Positions 55,328 through 64,000 of a stretch of 64,000 bases of DNA are shown piece after piece. A program made the translations under genes and the position numbers. The stretch's first letter is position 1, and every line of letters starts with the position of its first letter. Location of the stretch: NCBI RefSeq assembly GCF_001665625.1, contig NZ_LZSY01000021.1:117859-181858 (forward strand), in the 5' to 3' direction. The stretch comes from Mycolicibacterium peregrinum. Lineage in GTDB: Bacteria; Actinomycetota; Actinomycetes; Mycobacteriales; Mycobacteriaceae. Under the pieces are notes generated by a model. That model had not been told where the DNA came from. It saw only the letters and a list, made by a program, of their open reading frames with translations, and did no database searches.

Positions 55328-55978
55328 CTATCCCGCGGCCTTCGCCCGCCGGAGCGACTCTCGTGCCAGGAACTCGCGGAAGTAGTCCAGCGACTCCCGG
55401 CTGACGATCGCGGGCAGCAGCAGATCCCACGTACGGGCCACGCGTTCACGGAGTTCGGTGCCGGTGGTGGCGCGCGAGAGCGCCTCCGCGCCCAGCATGG
55501 AGCCCAGGATCACCTCGGCGGCGCTCGCGACATCCAGGTTCTCGCGTAGGTCACCTTCCTCGGCGGCCTGGGTCAACTGTTGAGTGAGCTCGTCGAGCCA
55601 GCTCGTGTACACCCGGGTGGCGGCGACGTGGATGCCGCTGAACGTTCGCAGCAGCTGCATGCCGATCTGGGCGACCTTGTCCGAACGGGTGAAGTCGGCC
55701 ACGACGAACAACCCGTGGATGGTGTTTTCCAAAGCCGGCGAAGAGGATTCGGCGATGACGCGGAACGCGGTCAACATGGCGGTGCCGCCCTCGCTGATGA
55801 TTGCCTCGGCCAGGGACTCCTTGGAATCGAAGTGGTAGTACAGCGCACCCTTGGTCATCTCGGCCCGCGCGATGATGTCGCCGAGCCCGGTCGCGGGATA
55901 GCCGTGCTCGCTGAACAGGTCGACCGCGGCGGTGATGATCTTCTGCCGGGTCAGCTCCGATCGAGCCTGGCGTGCCAT
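55328..55978 (-). CDS. TetR-family regulator (second of a tandem pair)
   Basis: 216 aa from ATG 55978. HTH: IITAAVDLFSEHGYPATGLG and DIIARAEMTKGALYYHFDSK, the form seen in gamma-butyrolactone-receptor-like TetR proteins. It begins 13 nt after the other TetR gene, in the same operon. The ligand domain (VAQIGMQLLRTFSGIHVAAT) is similar to its neighbour's in layout. The longer open frame upstream is not used. Confidence 0.85.
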   Translation of the reverse strand: MARQARSELTRQKIITAAVDLFSEHGYPATGLGDIIARAEMTKGALYYHFDSKESLAEAIISEGGTAMLTAFRVIAESSSPALENTIHGLFVVADFTRSDKVAQIGMQLLRTFSGIHVAATRVYTSWLDELTQQLTQAAEEGDLRENLDVASAAEVILGSMLGAEALSRATTGTELRERVARTWDLLLPAIVSRESLDYFREFLARESLRRAKAAG

Positions 55979-55991
55979 TGTGGCGTTCCTA

Positions 55992-56672
55992 TCATTTGGT
56001 ACGGGGGTGCAGCGGCGCCACTTTTTTGATGCCCACTGCGGTGCGACGCCGGATGAACTGTTGCAGGTAGCCGAGCCGCTCTGGCTCGACGAACCCGGGC
56101 ATCGCCAGCCGCCAGCTGTGCTCGAGGTCGGTGAGGAACCGCGGTGGATCGTCGAGGTCACTGGTCTGGCGCACGCCCAGGTATATCGAAACCAGCAAGC
56201 GGGCAACCGCTTCGGGGTCGGTGTCGGCCGTGAAATCGCCTTCGCCGATGGCTCGTTTGGCGATGCCGGCGAAGCCTTGTACCCATTCGTTGAGAACCCG
56301 CGGCCCCACGTCGTCGGTCCGGCCGATGGACTCGACGAGGTTCAGGCAGGCCCGAGCCACCGGGTCGCCGATGTCCTCGGCGGCAACCAGGCCCGAGAGG
56401 TCGATCAGGGTTTCGGCTCCGGACAGGTTGCGGGCGAGGACGTCCTCCACCGCCTTCTGGGCCCGCTGTGTCCGGTGCTCGACGATCGAGACCGCCAGTG
56501 CGTGCTTGGACCGGAAATGGAAATACAGCGCGCCCTTGGTGACGTTCGCGTCGGCGAGAATGTCGTCGAGACTGACCAAGCTGTAGGGCGTGTGCGCGAA
56601 CTGTCGCGCCGCCGCCTGCAGGATCTGGAGGCGCGTCAGCTCTGCTCGCCGGTCGAGCTGCTCAGTCACCAC
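55992..56672 (-). CDS. TetR-family regulator (first of a tandem pair)
   Basis: 226 aa. HTH: ILQAAARQFAHTPYSLVSLD and DILADANVTKGALYFHFRSK, again butyrolactone-receptor-like. The two adjacent TetR genes probably arose by duplication and are co-transcribed. No target gene is evident; paired acyl-CoA dehydrogenases and the PAS gene lie beyond the second copy, and a short FAD protein lies upstream. Confidence 0.85.
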   Translation of the reverse strand: MVTEQLDRRAELTRLQILQAAARQFAHTPYSLVSLDDILADANVTKGALYFHFRSKHALAVSIVEHRTQRAQKAVEDVLARNLSGAETLIDLSGLVAAEDIGDPVARACLNLVESIGRTDDVGPRVLNEWVQGFAGIAKRAIGEGDFTADTDPEAVARLLVSIYLGVRQTSDLDDPPRFLTDLEHSWRLAMPGFVEPERLGYLQQFIRRRTAVGIKKVAPLHPRTK

Positions 56673-57041
56673 GGGGCCTTCCTGACTCTGATCGGCCGGC
56701 GGCAGCGTTCTGATTTCATCCCACCGCCAGCAGACTCAAAGTCTTCACCGTACGTGCATAACATTCTAAAGGTATGTATCGTGCGTAGGGTGATAACTCT
56801 TGGTTCGTCGCGGGTTGCCCGCCCGGCGGTGGCACATGCCACGGTCGCGGGCGCTGTGGCGAGCGCCACCATTTGGCGGTCGGCAGTAGCCAAGGGCTAT
56901 CCTGGAAACGTTGCCATGGCCTGCACCGGCAATCCCCCTCGAATCCCGGTGCGGGCCATGGCGACCTTAATTTCTGGTGCCTACCAAGATAATTCGATCT
57001 TGATGATGCACCCCGTGGTTCAGGCGGAGTGTCACTAGCCG
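56673..57041. other. Intergenic region with likely divergent promoters
   Basis: 369 bases without a convincing gene. Around 56748-56790 is an A/T-richer stretch (GTGCATAACATTC...GGTATGTATCGTGCGTA) with imperfect symmetry that could be the TetR operator. GATAAT at 56988-56993 is a possible -10 for the gene at 57042. The open frame crossing this region on the plus strand is an antisense shadow of the TetR genes. Confidence 0.4.
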
Positions 57042-57941
57042 ATGTGGGATGACGAAGTCGACGTCGTTTGCTGTGGCTCGGGCTTCGGGGCGTTGGCCGC
57101 TGCCGTCGCCGCGGCGGATGCCGGCCTCGACGTGCATATCGTGCGTCCGGGAGATCCTCGATCGGTCACGCCCGGACCGGAGACACCGTGGCTGGGTGTG
57201 GGTATCGACGATCCCGAGACCCGCGAGTACTTCGACGCCCTGTCGGCGGACCTGACGCCGCTCGTCGACACCAAGTGCGACAGCGCGCTGACCGTCCGGG
57301 CAATCAGTGAATGGACCCCGGTTTCCGGACGTGGCCGGATCGCGCCGTTCTACGGTGCTCGGCTGCAGGACTGGGCGCAGCGTTGCCTGACCTCTCCCTA
57401 CGGCGTGCTCTACACGCGGTTGGCGGACCGGGGCACCACCTCGATGCGCTCCGGCACCGGTGAGGAGATTCAGGTCAAGATGCTGGGCGCACTGGAGACC
57501 ACGACGCCCGCGGACACCACCGCGGTGCTCGGTGACTGGTTGTCGGCGCAGGCCCGCGACCGGGAGATCCCGGCCGCGGACAACGGCACGCTCCAGCGCC
57601 TCGTGTTCGAGGAGGGCGAGATACTGGGCGCGGTGATCGACACCGCAGACGGACCGTTGGCCCTGCGGGCCCGCCACGGAGTTGCCGTCTCGACCGAACC
57701 TCATCCTGCCGCGACCTCGGCGGCCGATCAGCTCATCGAACCGGGCAAGCCCGTGCAGGTAGGCCTGGTCGGCTACAGCGCGAGCAGATTCGGCCGGGTC
57801 GAACTGCTGGAGCTCGAGCGGGACGGATCGGGATCGGGCTACTGCAACTCCGGTCGGGTGCACGACTCCAAGCGTGAGTCGGGTCGCTCACCTGCGCGGC
57901 GCGGCCGAGAAATGCACCGGTACCCGCCCTTTGGCCAGTAA
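57042..57941 (+). CDS. Short FAD-binding domain protein (ketosteroid-dehydrogenase-like N-terminus)
   Basis: 299 aa. VDVVCCGSGFGALAAAVAAA is an N-terminal GxGxxG dinucleotide motif followed by an acid-free strand (DVHIVRP). The family resembled, FAD-binding_2, is usually ~480-560 aa with a large substrate domain; this one lacks the C-terminal FAD-contact GGxxTD block. The C-terminal ~25 residues (SKRESGRSPARRGREMHRYP) are basic and arise where it overlaps dcpA by 54 nt antisense, so the tail may be a read-through extension. Function unknown. Confidence 0.65.
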   Translation: MWDDEVDVVCCGSGFGALAAAVAAADAGLDVHIVRPGDPRSVTPGPETPWLGVGIDDPETREYFDALSADLTPLVDTKCDSALTVRAISEWTPVSGRGRIAPFYGARLQDWAQRCLTSPYGVLYTRLADRGTTSMRSGTGEEIQVKMLGALETTTPADTTAVLGDWLSAQARDREIPAADNGTLQRLVFEEGEILGAVIDTADGPLALRARHGVAVSTEPHPAATSAADQLIEPGKPVQVGLVGYSASRFGRVELLELERDGSGSGYCNSGRVHDSKRESGRSPARRGREMHRYPPFGQ

Positions 57942-59762
57942 CGCGGCCATCTCGTGGCCGAGAATCGGCTTGGACAACAGGAAGCCCTGCGCGCGGTAGC
58001 AGCCGTGGCGCAACAGCGTCAGCGCGGCCCGCTCGGTCTCCACCCCCTCGGCCACCAGTTGTAGGCCGAAAGCCCCGGCGAGCGCGATCACCGCACGCAC
58101 GATGGGTAGGTCGCCCGGGTCCGAACCCAGGCCGGCGACAAAGCTGCGGTCGATCTTGAGGGTGTCCACCGGCAGGGACTTCAACAGTGACAGCGCGCTG
58201 TAGCCGGTGCCGAAGTCATCGATGGCCACCTGCACGCCGACCTTGTGCAGTCCGGTCAGTGTCGAACGGGTGGTTTCGATGTCCTGCACCACGATGCTCT
58301 CGGTGATCTCCAGACAGACCGACCCGCGGGGCAGGCGGAACTCCTTCATCACGCCGGCCACCGAATCGACGAACCCGTCGGTCACCAGCTGCACCGGCGA
58401 CACGTTGATGCGCAGCACGATGTTGCGGCCGACGCCGTTGGACCGCCACCGGGCGAACTCCGCACAGGCATTCCGGAGTACCCAGCGTCCCAACTCGCCT
58501 GCCAGATTTATGGATTCGGCCACGCCGATGAACGAGTCGGGGGACAGCAGGCCTCGCGTCGGGTGCTGCCAGCGGACCAGGGCCTCGGCGGCCAGCACCT
58601 CACCGGTCCGCATGTCGATCTCGGGCAGGTAGTGCAGAACGAGCGCGCCGCTCTCGATCACACTCTGCAGGTGCAACTCGATGTCGTTGCGGAAGTCGAT
58701 CTCCATCGCCATCGCATCGGAGAACACCGTGACCCGATTGCCGCCGGAGTTCTTCGCGGTAAGCACCGCGTGATCGGCCCGGTTGAGCAGATCGGAGGTG
58801 GAGTCCCGGCCCGGCATACCTTCGGCCAGACCGATGCTGACGGTCCGGGTGAGCATCTCGCCGTCGATCGTGACCCGTTCACGAAGCACCGACTGGAGTC
58901 GGTAGGCCAGAGCGGTGGCGGCCTCGGCGGTCATCGACGCCGCGGGGACCACGACGAACTCGTCACCGCCGAGTCGCGCGATGAGCTTGGGCGAGTCGTC
59001 GCCACGCTGTAACCGCTCGGCCAGGATGCTGATGAAGGCATCACCGGCGGTATGGCCCAGGTAGTCGTTGATCGCCTTCAACCGGTCCAGGTCGAAGAAC
59101 ATCACCACGACCGGGCCGGGCTGGCCCGGAGCCAGCCGGGCCTCCAAGTGGGCCATGAGTGCCCTGCGGTTGTGCAGCCCGGTGAGGTGGTCGTGATCCG
59201 CGAGGTACCGTAGCCGGTCCTCGGCCTCGATGCGGGCCTGCACCTGCGCGAACAGCGAGGCGATCGCTTTGAGTGCGTTGAGCTCGGCGGGCAGCCACTC
59301 GCGGTCGCCGAACTTGACGAATCCCAGCACCCCGGTGGTGATGTCCCCGGACAGCAGCGGCACACAGGCCATCGAGGTGCTGGGGATGTGGCGCCCGGCC
59401 TCGATCGTGCGCTGATAGTCGTCGGTGGCCGGCTCCGGCCGGAACACCGCCGGTTCCTTGAGGTGCTCGGCCATCGCGAACACCGGGTCGGCATCGGCGA
59501 AGTGGATGACCGCGATCGGGTCGGTCGGTGTGTCCTGCGGGCGCGGCGGCCACTCGGCCACGAGCCGAGTCGCGTGCGCCTGGTGATCGTTGTGACGCAG
59601 GAAGCTCACGTCCACATCGAAGAACGAGACCAGCTCGGCCAGCACCTGTTGGCTCACCGAAACCGAGGTCGCGGCGTCGACCGCCATCAGCTGGGTGGCG
59701 ACCGACGTGACGAGCAGTTCGAGGCTGCCTGGCACCAGATACCTCCGCATATACCTCTGCAC
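57888..59762 (-). CDS. dcpA: DcpA: GAF-GGDEF-EAL cyclic di-GMP cyclase/phosphodiesterase
   Basis: 624 aa. An N-terminal GAF sensor (~20-175), a GGDEF domain with intact RLGGDEFVVV and a DLDRLKAINDYLGH segment, and an EAL domain with intact AAEALVRWQHPTRG, EITESIVVQD and DDFGTGYSALSLLKSLPVDT. Both halves should be active: synthesis and breakdown of c-di-GMP. The size and domain order equal mycobacterial DcpA (Rv1354c/MSMEG_2196). It follows the ThiF/nitroreductase gene by 7 nt on the same strand, so it is in one transcription unit with it. Upstream ATG MQRYMRRYL or the second Met are both possible starts. Confidence 0.92.
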   Translation of the reverse strand: MQRYMRRYLVPGSLELLVTSVATQLMAVDAATSVSVSQQVLAELVSFFDVDVSFLRHNDHQAHATRLVAEWPPRPQDTPTDPIAVIHFADADPVFAMAEHLKEPAVFRPEPATDDYQRTIEAGRHIPSTSMACVPLLSGDITTGVLGFVKFGDREWLPAELNALKAIASLFAQVQARIEAEDRLRYLADHDHLTGLHNRRALMAHLEARLAPGQPGPVVVMFFDLDRLKAINDYLGHTAGDAFISILAERLQRGDDSPKLIARLGGDEFVVVPAASMTAEAATALAYRLQSVLRERVTIDGEMLTRTVSIGLAEGMPGRDSTSDLLNRADHAVLTAKNSGGNRVTVFSDAMAMEIDFRNDIELHLQSVIESGALVLHYLPEIDMRTGEVLAAEALVRWQHPTRGLLSPDSFIGVAESINLAGELGRWVLRNACAEFARWRSNGVGRNIVLRINVSPVQLVTDGFVDSVAGVMKEFRLPRGSVCLEITESIVVQDIETTRSTLTGLHKVGVQVAIDDFGTGYSALSLLKSLPVDTLKIDRSFVAGLGSDPGDLPIVRAVIALAGAFGLQLVAEGVETERAALTLLRHGCYRAQGFLLSKPILGHEMAALLAKGRVPVHFSAAPRR

Positions 59763-59769
59763 CCGGCTC

Positions 59770-61988
<2,219 letters not shown>

Positions 61989-61992
<4 letters not shown>

Positions 61993-62744
61993 CGTCTCGT
62001 CCCGGCGGCGGTAACGGCGTCGATGCCGCCGGTTCGGGGGTACGCGCCGATTCGCTGTGCTTCGGCGAAGTAGCGTGACAGCTGTCCCGGATCGGCGTGG
62101 TTGGCGAAAGTGGTGCTGTCCCACCACATCATCTTGGTCTGGTATCGCTCGTCGGGATACGGTGTCGCCGGGATTTTCGCAGCCAGCACGCCGCCGGAGG
62201 ACAGCCAGCGTTTCAGCACATAGGCGGCGGCGGTGGCCATACCGAACTGAATGTCCAACAGTGTCATGGCATGCAGCGGCATACGCGCCAGCGTATCGGT
62301 GAGTGCGCGGCTCTGCTCTGGGTCGTCACACACCCAGGCGGTCTTCATCTCGACCACTCCGAACGGCAGACGGTCGGCGATCATCTTGCGCACGGCGTCG
62401 AGTGCGGGCTGTCCGCTCCATTCGACGATGGCGTGGCTTTCGTCGACGCTCCGATACGGCCCCTTGGCCCGCAGACCGCCGACCACATTGCCCGAGCTGT
62501 TGATCCCGACACAGAACAGCGCCGTATCGTCGCCCGTCCGTAGGGCTTTCAGGTCCAACGCTTGCTCCACTGCATGTTTGCGGTAGTTGGAGCAGGCGCC
62601 GCGGACATATTCGTCCCACAGTTTGCGCTCGGCCGGCGGGCGGGCCACGACGATCGTGCACTCGCTGTCGGGGTCCCACCAGGTTGGGCTCTCGTCCAAT
62701 GTCACGCAGCGGCGGGCGACGTCTTCGAGTTGGGGAGCGGTCAT
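61989..62744 (-). CDS. Conserved hypothetical protein with GNAT-like features
   Basis: 251 aa from ATG 62744 (TAPQLEDVARRCVTLDESPT); the frame is open further up but unlikely. The central GINSSGNVVGGLRAKGPYRS and HAIVEWSGQPALDAVRKMIA recall the acyl-CoA-binding core of acyltransferases of the GNAT/LuxI fold, and AYVLKRWLSSGGVLAAKIPA a later helix. No function is assigned. Coupled by a 4-nt overlap (ATGA) to the ThiF/nitroreductase gene and preceded by a candidate 65-aa ORF. Confidence 0.7.
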
Positions 62745-62763
62745 CTGGAATCCATTTCGTCGG

Positions 62764-62961
62764 TCAGCCGTGCCTTCCGACGGGACGGCTGATTTGTGTG
62801 TGCAGCACGGTGTTGCGAATACGTGTGATGAGTATTGCGCCGCCGCGTAGTGGAATTCCAGCGAGCTGAGAAATCTTGTCCAGTGCCGGGGTGAATTCTG
62901 CGGGCGCAGCACCGATTAACTCACCGGTACATGCAATTTTGGCAAATTCAGCAATCGACAT
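62764..62961 (-). CDS. Candidate 65-aa leaderless small protein heading the ThiF operon
   Basis: ATG 62961, stop 19 nt before the next gene. Sequence begins SIAEFAKIACTGELIGAAPA and continues EFTPALDKISQLAGIPLRGG, with a basic Arg/His/Gly tail ending RPVGRHG. A good sigma-A promoter sits directly before it, giving a transcript that would start at or one base before the ATG. Codon use is less G+C-rich than neighbours. No domain recognised. It could be a small regulatory protein, or a substrate peptide of the downstream enzymes. Confidence 0.45.
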   Translation of the reverse strand: MSIAEFAKIACTGELIGAAPAEFTPALDKISQLAGIPLRGGAILITRIRNTVLHTQISRPVGRHG

Positions 62962-62998
62962 TTATGCCGAATATGTGCCTTACGGGCGAACGTGGCAA
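62962..62998 (-). promoter_or_regulatory. Sigma-A-type promoter of the small-ORF/ThiF/dcpA unit
   Basis: Minus strand -35 TTGCCA (62998-62993), 17-nt spacer, -10 CATATT (62975-62970), then 8 nt to ATG 62961, consistent with a leaderless message. Confidence 0.6.
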
Positions 62999-63198
62999 AA
63001 ATCTTGAATTGACGACGATGCCGAATGCGTGGTCTCGGGGCGGCGGCGCACGCTTTTGCTGTGACCCTTCACAGCCAGTCCTTAGTGCGATTGACCATCG
63101 CGGTGAATGGCGACCGACTCGGCGGGGCTCCGGGCCATTCGGTTCGGCCGCGCATTGGTGGGTTGTGTGTCGGCCCGGAGTGCCGAGATGAGATTCTG

Positions 63199-64000
63199 GT
63201 GTCGATGACACAGGAGTATCCGAAAACCACCGCCCTGCCGGCTCAGGATGTCGGTCGGCTGTTGCTGCGTTGCGCGGACAGGCCCGGTCTGGTTTCGGCG
63301 ATCAGCGGCTTCCTCACCGGTGCCGGCGCCAACATCGTGTCGCTGGATCAGCACTCCACCGAGCAGACCGGCGGCACCTTCATCCAGCGCACGATCTTCC
63401 ATCTGCCGGGCCTGGCGGCGGTGCGCGACGAACTCGAGCGTGACTTCCGGCAACGGGTGGCCGAGCCGTTCGAGATGGACTTCCGCCTCACAGAGGCCTC
63501 CAAGCCCAAGCGTGTGGCACTGATGGCTTCCCGCGAGGACCACTGTCTGCTGGACTTGTTGTGGCGCAACCGGCGCGGTGAGCTCGACATGTCGGTGGTC
63601 ATGGTCATCTCGAACCATCCCGACCTCGCCGATCAGGTCCGCGCGTTCGGAGTGCCGTTCCTCTATGTCCCGGCGACCCGGGAGAACCGCACCGAGGCTG
63701 AGCAACGGCTGCTGGAGTTGTTGCGTGGCAACGTCGATCTGGTGGTGCTCGCGCGGTACATGCAGATCCTGACGCCCGAATTCCTCGATGCTGTGGGCTG
63801 CCCGCTGATCAACATCCACCACTCGTTCCTGCCGGCATTCATCGGTGCGGCGCCTTACCGCAGGGCAAAGGAGCGTGGGGTCAAGTTGGTCGGTGCGACA
63901 GCGCATTACGTGACCGGTGACCTCGATGAAGGGCCGATCATCGAGCAGGACGTGGTACGGGTGGACCACCGGCATTCGGTTGGTGACCTACAGCGGCTGG
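63199..64000 (+). CDS. purU: Formyltetrahydrofolate deformylase PurU (3' end outside window)
   Basis: At least 267 aa before the window ends. It releases formate from 10-formyl-THF for purine synthesis and folate balance. An N-terminal ACT domain (LLLRCADRPGLVSAISGFLT, SLDQHSTEQTGGTFIQRTIF) precedes a formyltransferase-fold domain with VALMASREDHCLLDLLWRNR, the catalytic Asn-x-His in PLINIHHSFLPAFIGAAPY and the HYVTGDLDEGPIIEQD loop. GTG 63199 has a purine-rich GAGATGAG a few bases upstream; ATG 63205 is the alternative. Confidence 0.93.
   Translation, partial: MSMTQEYPKTTALPAQDVGRLLLRCADRPGLVSAISGFLTGAGANIVSLDQHSTEQTGGTFIQRTIFHLPGLAAVRDELERDFRQRVAEPFEMDFRLTEASKPKRVALMASREDHCLLDLLWRNRRGELDMSVVMVISNHPDLADQVRAFGVPFLYVPATRENRTEAEQRLLELLRGNVDLVVLARYMQILTPEFLDAVGCPLINIHHSFLPAFIGAAPYRRAKERGVKLVGATAHYVTGDLDEGPIIEQDVVRVDHRHSVGDLQRL

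Noticed and set aside
55932..57038. 368-codon plus-strand frame
   Set aside because: Runs antisense through the TetR genes and into the intergenic region; no recognisable domain.

Overview
The window looks like a chromosomal segment from a fast-growing mycobacterium (Mycolicibacterium type). The evidence is high G+C throughout, the mbtL-mbtM-mbtN/mbtK mycobactin acylation genes with IdeR-like boxes, a DUF222/HNH 13E12-family gene, a DUF732 secreted protein, a DcpA-type GAF-GGDEF-EAL protein beside a MoeY-like ThiF/nitroreductase gene, and many 4-nt GTGA/ATGA gene overlaps. No insertion sequence, prophage or CRISPR array was seen. All statements rest on reading the sequence; no search was run.

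Layout. 1-2.4 kb: amino-sugar use (PTS EIIA, cut by the window edge, then nagB-nagA). 2.5-5.7 kb: a large LuxR-type ATPase regulator and two small proteins. 5.8-9.5 kb: mycobactin side-chain genes, with an IdeR-like box at each end. 9.5-15.4 kb: DUF190 protein plus paired CrcB fluoride channels, a BTAD/AAA regulator and a hemerythrin protein. 15.5-18.6 kb: phosphoglucomutase, an MFS carrier and tRNA-Ala. 18.7-23 kb: small proteins, a LexA-like box, a HAD hydrolase, a MerR regulator and a SulP transporter with a Cys-rich upstream ORF. 23-31.7 kb: heme peroxidase with peptidoglycan-binding repeats, a cation/proton antiporter divergent from a TrkA protein, the HNH protein, a Pth2-like protein and two flavin monooxygenases.

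31.9-38.6 kb is the most unusual part. A regulator made of two fused TetR units sits among a DUF417 (RclC-like) membrane protein, a MOSC-FNR-[2Fe-2S] fusion, a double-DUF427 protein, a gutted glyoxalase remnant and a disulfide flavoprotein reductase. Four palindromes of the form TGGGT-N6-ACCCA (one imperfect) lie in the three control regions of this locus, so it reads as one redox/electrophile-stress regulon.

38.6-42.3 kb: a frameshifted methyltransferase with its TetR, and a compact operon in which a Fic protein lies between two nucleotidyltransferase-fold proteins. 42.4-49.1 kb: a guanidine/urea-type nitrogen operon (permease, two DUF1989 proteins, a carboxyltransferase lacking its biotin carboxylase and biotin carrier parts, allophanate hydrolase) behind GlnR-like half-sites. 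49.1-57 kb: a TetR regulator and an FprB-like ferredoxin reductase sharing a GGACA-N2-TGTCC operator, a DMT exporter, paired acyl-CoA dehydrogenases, a PAS protein and two TetR genes. 57-64 kb: a short FAD-binding protein, dcpA, the ThiF/nitroreductase operon headed by a candidate 65-aa leaderless ORF, and purU, cut by the window end.
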